A stretch of 64,000 nt of DNA from Ailurus styani (lineage: Eukaryota > Chordata > Mammalia > Carnivora > Ailuridae): NCBI GenBank assembly GCA_002007465.1, contig LNAC01000757.1:188281-252280 (forward strand). The letters run 5' to 3'. Of the stretch, positions 52,691 through 62,900 are shown in pieces. Under the pieces are notes generated by a model. The model was not told the DNA's origin, made no database searches, and worked only from the letters and a program-made list of their open reading frames with translations. Positions within the stretch are counted from its first letter, which is position 1, and every line of letters starts with the position of its first letter. Position numbers and translations under genes: made by a program.

Positions 52691-53065
52691 CGTCCTTATC
52701 AACAAGCTTTAGGTTTAGAAGAAATTTAACTTTATTTACATTTCCCTCTGCCTCAGCCTCCCTCAATTTTATGTAGGGGAAGATGATGTTAGGGATTCTG
52801 GAATTGAGTTATGGGTCTTTGGAAGTTAGGCTATTGATAAGAAAGCTTCTTCCTTGTAAACCACTAGGATATTTGTAAACTGAGAGAGACTCAGGTCTTG
52901 CAAGATTGTGGATCTCTGTAAGTTAACTATTTGCTTTTCCTTTAGAGCAGCCAGGAATGCCTGAGGAATGTCACATATATCCCATGGTGATGGGGGAGGG
53001 GGGTTGCAGGGTGTCAGCTTCTGCTTTGTCCTCAGCTTGCCTTCTGTTCCCTCATCATTTTCATA
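52691..53065 (-). pseudogene. Endogenous retrovirus 3' internal fragment
   Basis: Lies directly upstream of the LTR at 52350-52690 on the same strand. A stretch at 53006-53056 (GCTTCTGCTTTGTCCTCAGC on the plus strand) is nearly the same as 56109-56166 inside the provirus at 55-59 kb, which indicates a shared retroviral family. No intact frame. Confidence 0.45.
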
Positions 53066-53750
53066 TTATTTGCCATGTTTCTCTAGGCAAATGCAAACTT
53101 TCCAATATGTAAACTTTCACAAAAATATCAATCTGAGTGGCTGCTATCGAGTGTTACCTAGCATAACATATTGATATGATGATGGATTTTGAGTGGATAG
53201 ATGTCTGGGTAGTGATGAAACCCCGGTGAATGATGAACTTTCAGCTTTGATGAGTAACCAAAAAGAGTGATAGTGGGGTAATGAACCCAGATAAAACTGA
53301 AGATTCTACAATCAGCATTAGGTTTCTTGGGTGGAGTGATGGATGGGAACATATCAAACATTACCAAAGTTCATAATGGACACATTAGCCTTTTCCAACT
53401 AACCAGTAGAAGTAAATCCCAATTGCTATTCGGACTAATTGGGTTCTTGTGCTAGCCCATCCATGCCTCATCTGGGAATAATTGGGAGATCACATACATA
53501 GGAAACTTGAAAAATTGCTATCTTTCAATGGCACTTGCTCCAGGAACCATTCTTTGAGTTAGGGTGCCCTGCACTGTGATCAACATAAACCAGATGAAGT
53601 GCAGATACTGGAGATCTCAGTACTTAATTTGAATGCATCTTGGAGTTTATAGGAGAAGCACAAAAATAACCCTTGGGCTCTGGTAAAGACAGAAACTTGC
53701 TGAGTGTTATAGAGTAACCATCATTAACAGAGAATACTATACCTATCAAA
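53066..53750. other. Unannotated intergenic stretch
   Basis: No gene; possibly more decayed retroviral or L1 sequence, not assignable by eye. Confidence 0.4.
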
Positions 53751-55089
53751 GCAAAATACTTTTTCCCTCAGAAAAGAATGAGAAATAAAGACTTTTCTTA
53801 ACAAACAAAAAACTGAAGAAGTTCATCAAAACTAGAGCTACCTTACAGGAAATGCTAAAGGGTGTTCTTCAAGTGAAATGAAAGGATGCTAATTAACATA
53901 GAAAAAACATGAGTTTGTAAAACTCACTGGTAATAATAAAATATAACCAAGGTCAGATTTTCTAATATTTTAATGGTACATAATTCACTTACAACTCCAG
54001 TTTAAAAGTTAAAAACAAATGTATTAAAAATAACCATAATGACAATAATTTATTATGGAAATGTCATATAAAAAGATGTGAAATGTAATATCGATAACCT
54101 AAAATGTGAATGGGAGAGAAGTAAAAGCATAAAGTTTTTGTATGCTATTTCAGTTAAGATGTTGGCAGCTTAAAATAGCAAATTATAACTAAAAGATAAT
54201 TTGTGTAAGCCTCATGGTAACCACAAAGGAAAAACGTGTAGTAGTTTCACAAAAGATTATAATAAAGGATACAAACCTTTACACCACAAAAAGTCATCAA
54301 ATCACGAAAGAAGACAGAAAAGAGGAGGAGGCAAGAAACAAAGTGTCTGCAAACAGTCGGAAAACAATGAGCTATATGGCATTAGTAAATTCTTACTTAT
54401 TTGCAATAACTACTTTAAGTATAAATAGATGTTTTTTTCTCCAATAAAGGGCCATAGGATGGATAAAAAACAAGAGACAATGACATGCTGACCTCAAAAG
54501 ATTCACTTTTAAGGATGCACATAGGCTGAGAGTGAAGGAATGAAAAAAGATATTTCAAGCAAATAGTAAACAAACAAACAAACAAACAAAAATCATGGGT
54601 AACTACACTTATATCAGACAAAATAGACTTCAAGCTAAAAGTGGTCCAAGAAATAATGAAGGTCATTATATAATGACAAAAGGGGTTAATTCATCAAGGA
54701 TATAACAATTGTAAATATTTATGCAGCCAACATCAAAGCTTCAAAATATATAAAGCAAATACTAAATAAAATAAAAGGAAAAATAAACAGCAGTAAAATG
54801 AGTCAGAGACTTTAATATCCCATTCTCACCAATGGATAGATCATCTAGAGAGAATGAAGAAGGAAACAGCAGATTTGAAAAACACTGCAGACCAAATGGA
54901 CCCAACAGATATATGCAGAACATTTCATTCAATACGAGCAGAATGCACATTGTTCTCAAGTGCACATGGAACATTTTTCTAGGATAGCCCTTAAGTTAGG
55001 CCAGAAAACAAGTCTCAACAAATTCAAGAAGATGGAAATTATATCAAGTATCTTTCCTGACCATAAAGGTAATGAAACTAGAAGTCAAT

Positions 55090-55391
55090 TGTTGTGGAAG
55101 TTCTGAGGCGACTGAGAAACTCAAGTGGCACGCGGAGAGCTGGGAGAACACAGCTTTATTAATGCTGGCGGGCCCAGCGGGATCGTTTCCCAAAGGCTAA
55201 GCACCCGGTTATGATTGGGGCAGATATTTATAGGCAAACTAGGGATTTTTCGCGGGGTCTTGCCGCTGATTGGCTCGGGGCCACGTGGCAGTTCTTAAGG
55301 CTATGCAGAAGTGACTTGGTAGAGAAATGCCATGTCATCCTTGGGGATTCCTTATCTCAGTGAGGCGGCCATTTTGGGCTTTTCCTCCTCA
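55090..55391 (-). repeat. 3' LTR of the provirus
   Basis: Same length and layout as the 5' LTR, ends TGAGG...CAACA on the minus strand, TATA and AATAAA conserved. Preceded by a purine-rich tract. Confidence 0.92.
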
Positions 55392-55409
55392 TGTCCCCCC
55401 TCTTGATTA

Positions 55410-55960
55410 GCAATAGGGATGCCCTAGAGATCATCATTTATATTTAGGGGCTGATATCCTTGGAGGGCGAGGATGTGGGCAGTTGTGTGCTGGGAGATGG
55501 TTTTCCTGATAAAACGAAGAAGGGGTTTTCCTGATAAAGCAAAGAAGGCTAGTGAGGATACAGGGAGGGCCCTAGAGTTATCAGAACAAATAGGGACAGG
55601 AGGGGGCCAGTAAAGGGAAGTAAACATAATGTCCATGTCTAGGGGTTGAAACCCCATGTATTAAGTTTTTCTTGATGCTGCTGAATGCAATGTCAGAGCT
55701 CTTGCATCTTGGAGGTGACAATCCTAGACTGGTTGATGTAGTAGTAGCATTCTTCCTGTAGGAAGAGGCATGTCCCCCCTTTCTCAGCAGTGAGGAGATC
55801 TAGAGCTCGTCGGTTTTTGGAGAGTAATCACGACCAAGTTTGTGAGCTGTGTTTGCAAGGATGTTAAGGGCTCCAAGACCCGATGCCCTGGTGCCAACTT
55901 CTACAAGTATTCCAGCTCCTAATAGGAAGGGGAGTACTGTGGCATGATGACTTCATATGC
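55410..55960 (-). pseudogene. Endogenous retrovirus env relic A (transmembrane subunit)
   Basis: Upstream of the 3' LTR on the same strand. In broken frames it shows the order of a gammaretroviral TM subunit: a hydrophobic fusion-peptide-like part (about 55860-55930), then the conserved region with its cysteine cluster (about 55710-55800), then a C-terminal part. Stops and frameshifts make it non-functional. Confidence 0.6.
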
Positions 55961-56439
55961 CAGGAGTCACTCGGGACTGGAAATATAGGTCTGAGTAAAG
56001 TGAAACAGAGGGGGACAAGAAAACAAGTGTGCAGCCAGAAGTAGTTTTGTTCACATTGTGACATCTGAAGAGGAGGTTGTCCTCACAGGAGAGAAAAATC
56101 CCTGGGGGTGTAGGTTGTTAGCTTCTGCTTTGTCTTCAGCTAGCTTTCTGTTCCCTCATCATTTCCCCCTGAACAATTTTGACCCTTAAATCTTTAAGGC
56201 TATTGAAGGTGGAGGTCTCATCTCCTGTAACTTCTTCCTGCTGAATGGGGATGTAGAGCTGTCCCTACCTATGGGTCAATATTGGTCAGTTGGGGAATGT
56301 ATAGGGAGTTATGAGATGGAGACAGCTGAATCCAATGCTGACAGTAAAGAAGTATCTCTGTGAGTGGTAAGGATCATCTGTGGATGTGAAGTAAACCAAT
56401 CACTGAGAGCGAGAGGAGGACTTCATGGAGCCCCAATTT

Positions 56440-56960
56440 GGGCATTCATATCTTGTATTAGTCCTGTGTCATTTTTGTGATAATCTGGGATATACATGCA
56501 ACAGTCTGTTTTGATGATTGCACCTGTGCCACCCTGTTTGACTGTTAGGACATCTAAGGCCATTCTGTTTTGTAGGACAGCTTTGCACATCTGTATGACT
56601 TTGACATTAAGTAAGGAGATGCTATTTAGTGAATCACTGAGTTTCTTTATGGTACATTTATTAAGGGCTTCTACATGTCAACTGACATCCTGTAGCCTTA
56701 CAGTTGGAGTAAAAATGGGTGTTAAGTGATCATACCATTTAAAAACAGATCATGTCCATCTCTGCTTTAAATTGGGGAGGTTAGCTGGAGTAGTGATGGT
56801 TTTGGTAATGTGTCCATGAAACAAACCAAACCTAAGGTGCAGTGACCTATACACTGGGGGTTGGGGGGAGCCAGGGCCACAGGTCAGTTCCACATATCCA
56901 GTTGCCGGAGTCCAGCTTAAGCAACAGTCAGGGGTCCCTGAAGGAAAGGACGGTGTTGGC
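56440..56960 (-). pseudogene. Endogenous retrovirus env relic B (second, different envelope)
   Basis: On the minus strand, 56960-56750 resembles the end of the surface subunit and 56610-56470 the conserved TM region with its cysteine pair. It differs clearly from relic A, and both lie on the same strand in one provirus, so the interior is a mosaic. Broken frames. Confidence 0.5.
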
Positions 56961-57360
56961 GACATGAAATGAGGAGATGGACTCGAATGATGTTCAGGAG
57001 TCTCCCAAAAACCTCAGGGCTTGGGGTCTTTTATTTATATCATTGTAACAGAGGATGACCAAAGACACAACCAGGATGTTTATTTACTGATCAAAGGAGC
57101 CTTGGTAGATGGGCCTACTGTTCTTCCCCATGGTCTAACTGATGAGGCCTGCTTTTCTTATCTGTATCATGAGTCTCCTGGAGCCTGCATAGTTTTAACA
57201 TAGCTCCCCTCATGTTCCTTTGTTTTATGACCTCACCTAGTTCTGTCTTAAGTCACTGGTTTGGTATAGATTCTTTAGTCATTATGTCTTAAGGTCAAAG
57301 GCTATTTATCCTTGGGGAAGGACAGTGTGAGCCAGATCTTATCTGGCAATATTTCAGGAC
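56905..57360 (-). repeat. Candidate nested LTR-like segment
   Basis: Minus strand: TATA/poly(A)-like GATATAAATAAAAGACCCC (about 57025-57045), followed by an R/U5-like end with CAGGGACCCCTGACTGTTGC and GCTGGACTCCGGCA. Looks like an LTR inserted at the edge of env relic B; the left limit is unclear. Confidence 0.4.
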
Positions 57361-57696
57361 TCTATCCAGGCATGTTTATAGAAGGAGTAAATCATCTATA
57401 TAGGGAAATGGTGAATCATTCTAAGAGTAAATTTGACTAATGCTTAACAAATCTAACCCATTCTTTCTACTACTACTTGCAGTTCCATGTCATTTGAACT
57501 GCAAGCCACTTTTAACTGGAAGGGGGTGATAAATGCTTTACCCATTGTGATTCTCCTCGCCTTGCAGGAGAGTGGTGCCCCATGCCTTGCAGAGGGGGTT
57601 CACCGCTTCTACCACGCAGATGGCTCACATTACCTTAGTCTCCAGTGAAGACTAAGGAGTAACCAACTGCGAACTGCTGTTACACCAGAATTTTTT

Positions 57697-57975
57697 TAAT
57701 TTCATTTATCATCCAAGCAAAACTTTAAAGTTTCATGTTACCAAAGACTTTGAAAGCTATCTTAACAATTACCTGTGAAAACTTTGAAGACAGACAATTA
57801 ACTATCAAGTTTTAGCATTTTATCCTATTTGGAAAAGACCTAGATGTCCAATGAATTTAATTTCATTTATCATCCAAGCAAAACTTTAAAGTTTCATGTT
57901 ACCAAAGACTTTGAAAGCTATCTTAACAATTACCTGTGAAAACTTTGAAGACAGACAATTAACTATCAAGTTTAG
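57697..57975. repeat. Exact direct repeat, 160-bp period
   Basis: About 119 bp starting TTAATTTCATTTATCATCC at 57697 recur without a visible change at 57857, separated by 41 bp. Confidence 0.92.
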
Positions 57976-58162
57976 TTATCTTTTTGTCACCAAATTGCAA
58001 CAGAGATAATATGAGTTTATTTGACCTTTAGCAAACCTCCATAGATAAGTTTTATATTTAGTGCTGATAAATGAAGACATATCTATCTTCATTAAACCAA
58101 CAGACTTAACTTAGTTCAAATACTGAATTATGTTCCACCTGGGCCCCCCATTTTCAGTTTTT

Positions 58163-58365
58163 TTTTTTTTAAAGATTTTATTTATTCATTTGACACAGAG
58201 AGAGAGATTACAAGTAGGCAGAGAGGCAGGCAGAGAGAGAGGAGAGAGGAGGAAGCAGGTTCCCTGCTGAGCAGAGAGCCCGATGTGGGCTTCGATCCCA
58301 GAACCCTGGGATCATGACCTGAGCCGAAGGCAGCGGCTTTAACCAACTGAGCCACCCAGGCGCCC
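58163..58365 (-). mobile_element. CAN-SINE (young) inside provirus
   Basis: Antisense copy nearly the same as 51139-51345, ending GAGCCACCCAGGCGCCC; TSD CCATTTTCAGTTTTT on both sides. It postdates the retrovirus. Confidence 0.95.
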
Positions 58366-58380
58366 CCATTTTCAGTTTTT

Positions 58381-59229
58381 ACCTGAGACACCGGTGGGGG
58401 AATCTGGAGTGGGAGCTGTTAGTTAGGCCCAGGGTGTGCTCTTCTTGCTCCTTGATAGTGAAGAGAGGAGGAGCCATGGTGCAGGAGGCACCGAGGATGG
58501 TCTAGAGACAGGTTACACAGGCCGCACCCAAGTTGGTACAGAAACAAGAGAAGGGGGAGATGGGAGAGACAAAGTGCACCAGAAGGTGGTGAAAGGGTTC
58601 CCAGTGTTACAGGAGCTCAGTCCTTTTCTGAGTTTTTAAGCATACAATCTAAGACATTGGGTTTACTGGGTTTCCCACCCATTGTGAACGGTGTCACAGA
58701 CAAAGGGTGGGGTTCTTTCAGATGCTGTCCTGCTTGCATCCCTCATGGGAACTTAGGAGCATCTTAGCTAAGGTCTATCCGTATAAGCCCGGGACCAGGC
58801 TACTCCATAGAGTAGATGACTGTTATGCCATGTGACGCTCCTCAAGACTCAGGGTGCAGCCCACACAGACTCCATAGCCAAAGTGGAGCCATACAGACAC
58901 ACTTTACATTCAGGCACTCCTCAGATTCATGCAGGTTGGATTTGGGTATGCCTGGCTAATGGGGGGTGATCAGACTCCCCTTCCATCTTTCTGGATGGGT
59001 CTGACTTGGACAGTGACCCTGGGGCTTACCTGGTCTGACTGGTGGATCTAGCCAGTTGTCCCCAGTCCCGCCAGCAGGGCAGAGGTGAGTTGCAGCTGTC
59101 TCGGAGAACTCGGCCCCAGGTCCACCGAAATCAGTGGGGCACACCTAAACCCAGGGTATGAACTCCGTTACCCTCCGCAACTCATCTCCAGTCCCACACT
59201 GGTGGCACAATGGGCCAGCATGGTTGGGT
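58381..59229 (-). other. Provirus 5' leader region
   Basis: Between the primer binding site and the SINE, GC-richer than the surroundings, no recognisable gag frame. Probably leader plus deleted gag. Confidence 0.45.
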
Positions 59230-59247
59230 TTCCTGGTCAGGGAACCA
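59230..59247 (-). other. Retroviral primer binding site, tRNA-Glu type
   Basis: The 18 bases start two bases after the 5' LTR and read TGGTTCCCTGACC on the minus strand, complementary to the 3' end of tRNA-Glu with one mismatch in the remaining five bases. Confidence 0.7.
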
Positions 59248-59249
59248 AA

Positions 59250-59551
59250 TGTTGCATAAGTTCTGAGGTGACTGAGAAACTCAAGCTGCACGTGGAGAGC
59301 TGGGAGAACACAGCTTTATTAATGCTGGTGGGCCCAGTGGGCTCCTTTCCCAAAGGCTGAGCACTCGGATATGATTGGGGCGGATATTTATAGATAAAGT
59401 AGGGATTTTTTGCAGGGTCTCACCACTGATTGGCTTGGGGCCACTCAACACTTCTTAAGGCTATGCGGAAGTGACTTGGTAGAGAAGTGCCAAGTCATCC
59501 TTGGGGATTCCTTATCTCAGTGAGGCGGCCATTTGGGGCTTTTCCGCCTCA
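59250..59551 (-). repeat. 5' LTR of the provirus
   Basis: Minus strand starts TGAGGCGGAAAAGC and ends CAACA, so TG...CA. TATA-like CTATAAATAT (complement of about 59386-59395) and AATAAAGCTGTGTTCTCCC (complement of about 59308-59326) mark the promoter and poly(A) signal. Confidence 0.92.
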
Positions 59552-59701
59552 CAATAACAGGAGTAGAGCTGGAAAATTCACAAATATATGGAATTCACAA
59601 ATATGTGTTCACTATTGAACAATCAATGAATCAAAGGAGAAATTAAAAGGGAAATAAAAAAATCTTGAGACAAATGTAATTGCAAACAAAACCCAAAACT
59701 T

Positions 59702-62483
59702 ATGAGATACAGCAAAAGCAATTCTAATGAGAAAGTTTATAGTTCTAAATGCATATCGCAAGAAAGAAAGAAAAAAAAAAGATCTCAAATAAGCAACCTA
59801 ACATTACCCTTTAAGGAACTAGAAAAAGAACAAATTAAGCCCAAAGTTAGCAGAAGGAAGAAAATAATAAAGATTAGAGCAGAGGTAAATGATATAGAGA
59901 ATAAGAAAACAATAGAAACTTTCAACAAAACTAAAAGTTGACTCTTTGAAAAGAAGAACAACAAAACTGACAGACTTTTAACTTGACTAACCAAGAAAAA
60001 AAGACAAGGACTCATAAAAAATGAGAAATAAAAGAAGAGACACTATACCTGACATCACCAAAATGCAAAGGGTCATAACAGACTTCTATAATTATACACC
60101 AACAAATTAGATAACCAAAAGAAATGGCTGAATTCCTAAAAACATACAACCTACAAAGGCTGAATCATAAAGAAATAGATAATATGAACTAACCAATAAT
60201 GACTTAAGGAGACTGAAAAAAGAAAAGAAAAGCCCAGAACTGGATGGTTCCCTGGTCAATTCTATGAAACATTTAAAGAATTAGTGTCAAAACTTCTAAC
60301 TCTTTCAAAATACTCTCCTCAAAAAGAGGAGGGAAGACGCCAAAACTCATTTTACAAGGGCAGCACTACTGTACTACAAAGCCAGATAAGGACATTATAA
60401 AGGGGAGAACTACAGGCCAATATTCCTAATGAGTACAGATGCAAAAATTCTCAATAAAATACTAGAAAACCAAATCCAACAGCACATTAAAAGGGTAATA
60501 CACAATGATTAGGTAAGATTCATTACTGAGATACAAAGATGGTTCAACATATGCAAATCAATAGCTGTGACACACAATAAAACCACATGATCAACATAAT
60601 AAAGTCTATATATAACAAGCCCACAGATAACATACTCAACAGTGAAGAATTGAAAGCTTTTCCACTAAGCTCAGGAATAAGACAAGTGAGCCCACTCTTG
60701 CCACTTTTATCCAACATATTACTGACAGTTCTACCCAGAGAAATTGGGCAATAAAAAGAAATAAAAGGCATCCAAATCAAAGAGAAAGAAGTAAAATTGT
60801 CTTTGTTTGCAGATGATCTGACCTTATATTTAGAAAATCCTAAGGACTCCCTTACAAAAACTCAGATAAAATAAACAGATTCAGCAAATTTGCATGATAC
60901 AAAAATCCACATATGTAAATTAATTGCATTTCTATACACTATCAGTGAAGGAGCTGACAAAGAAATTTAAAATATCCTATTGGCAATAACACCAAAACAA
61001 ATACTTACAAATAAATTTAACCAGGCAAGTGAAAGATGTATACATTAAAAACTATAAGACTGATGAAAGAAAATGAAGAAGTCACAAATAAATGGAAAGG
61101 TATCGTGTATTCATGGATTGGAAGAATTAATATTGTTAAAATGTCCATACTACCCAAAGCCATCTATAGATTCAATTCCCATCAAAATTCCAATGATATT
61201 TTTTGTAGAAAAAAAAGTTCTAAAATTCATATGGAACTGCAATAGACTCTGAATAGCCAAAGCAATCTCAGGAAAGAAGAATAAAGCTTGCAGCATCATA
61301 CTTTCTGATTCCAAACTATACTACGGAGCTATAATAAGCAAACCAGTATAGTATTAGCATGGAAAATAGACACATAGACCAATGCAACAGAATCAAGAAC
61401 CTAGAAATAAACCCTTGCATATGTAGTCAACTAATATTTGACCAAAAAAACCTAAAACTACTCAATGGGAGAAGGAATAGTTTCCTCAATAATGCTGTTG
61501 AGAAAACTGGATAATCACACAGAGAAGAATGAAGCTAAACCTTTGTGTTACCCCATTCACCAAAATTAACTCAAAATGGATTAAAGGCTTAAATGTAAGA
61601 CCTGAAAATGTAAAAATTCCAGGCGAAAACTAGGGAGGAAACTCCTTGACATGGCTCTTGGCAATGATGTTTTTTTGTTTTTTGTTTTTTGTTTTTTTAC
61701 ATGACAACAAAAGTACAAACAGCAAAAGCAAAAATAAACAAGTGGGACTGCATCAGCTAAAAACTTGTGCACAGCAAAGGAAACCATCAAAAGATGAAAA
61801 GGCAGCCTTGTGGAATGGGAGAGAATATTTACAAGTTTGATACAAAAGAATAGTTACCAAGAGGTTGATATCCTAAAGGATACATAAGGAATTCATACTC
61901 AATAGCAAAACACAAAACAAAACAGAAAAACAAAAAATCCCCCAAACAAACAAACAAAAAAAAACCCAAGCCAACTGAAAAATGTGCAAAGGACCTGAAA
62001 AAACATTTTTCCAAAGAAGACATTTAGATGGCCAACAGGTACATGAAAACATGCTCAACATCATTCATCATCAGGGAAACGTGAATCAAAACCACAATGA
62101 GATATCATCTCACAACTGTTAGAATGGCTATTATCAAAAAGACAAGAGCTAAGTGTTGGCAAGGATGTGGAGAAAAAAGAATACTTTGCACTATTGGTGG
62201 GAATTTCAGTTGGTACAGCCATTATGAAAAACATTGTGGAAGTTCCTCAAAAAATTCCCAGCTGGACTACAGTGTCATCTCTGGGTATATATCTGAGGGA
62301 AATGAAATCACTATCTTAAAGAGACATCAGCAGCTCAATGTTCACTGCAGCATTACTCACAATAGCCAAGACACTGAAACAACCGAAGTGTCTGTCAGTG
62401 GACGAATTGATAAAGATGTGGTTTATACACATGCTGTGGAATTATTCAGTCACAAAAAGAAGGAAATCCTACCATGTTTGTGA
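59702..62483 (+). pseudogene. L1 ORF2 relic, downstream part
   Basis: Short open pieces (for example 59702-59941, 61036-61245 with [20 protein letters not shown], and 62097-62483) are successive fragments of L1 ORF2 and the sequence after it in different frames. Not functional. Confidence 0.8.
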
Positions 62484-62900
62484 CAACATGGTTAAACCTG
62501 AGGGCATATGCTAAGTAAAATAAATCAGATAGAGAAAGACAAATACTGAATGATTTCACGTGTATGTGGAAACTAAAAACATTATACTTCTAGAAACAGA
62601 GATTAGATAGGTAATTGCCAGGGATGGGGTTGGGGGAAATGTTGGAGATGGTCAAAATGTATAAACTTCTGGTTTGAGTAAGTTCTGGGGATATCCAGCA
62701 TAGTGATTATAGTTAATAATACCTATTGTATACTTGAAAGTTACTAAAAGAATAGGTTTTTAAAGTTCTCACCACAAAAATGAATGGCTAACTATGTGAG
62801 GTGATGCATATGTTAATTAGCTTTATTGTGGTAATCATTTTGCAATACATGTGGATATCAAGTCACTACATTGTACAATTTTATCTCAATAAAGCTGGGA

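Larger units (their letters stand above)
55090..59551 (-). mobile_element. Class I (gammaretrovirus-like) endogenous retrovirus, internally deleted
   Basis: Two 302-bp LTRs (59250-59551 is the 5' LTR, 55090-55391 the 3' LTR) enclose 3.86 kb. TSD CAAT at 55086-55089 and 59552-59555; a 4-bp duplication is typical of gammaretrovirus-like elements. A tRNA-Glu-type primer binding site and a purine-rich tract (complement of 55393-55405) sit where expected. The interior has env relics but no gag or pol that I could see, so about half of a normal provirus is missing. By hand, the LTRs differ at about 34 of 302 positions, so the insertion is old. All frames are broken. A SINE (58163-58365) was added later. 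Confidence 0.9.
53755..62900 (+). mobile_element. Old L1 (L1M-like), split by an endogenous retrovirus
   Basis: The left part, 53755-55085, starts in the inter-ORF region and enters ORF2. The right part, 59556-62900, continues ORF2 and ends in a 3' UTR with CAATTTTATCTCAATAAAGC. The two parts join exactly if the provirus and one CAAT are removed, giving GAAGTCAATAACAGG, which fits the L1 ORF2 text. Frames are broken by many stops. Confidence 0.85.

Noticed and set aside
55410..56960. Possible co-opted (syncytin-like) envelope gene
   Set aside because: Both env relics are short and frame-broken; no long open env frame remains.
57697..57975. CRISPR-like direct repeats
   Set aside because: Only two copies, 119 bp long, in a mammalian retrovirus; simple duplication.
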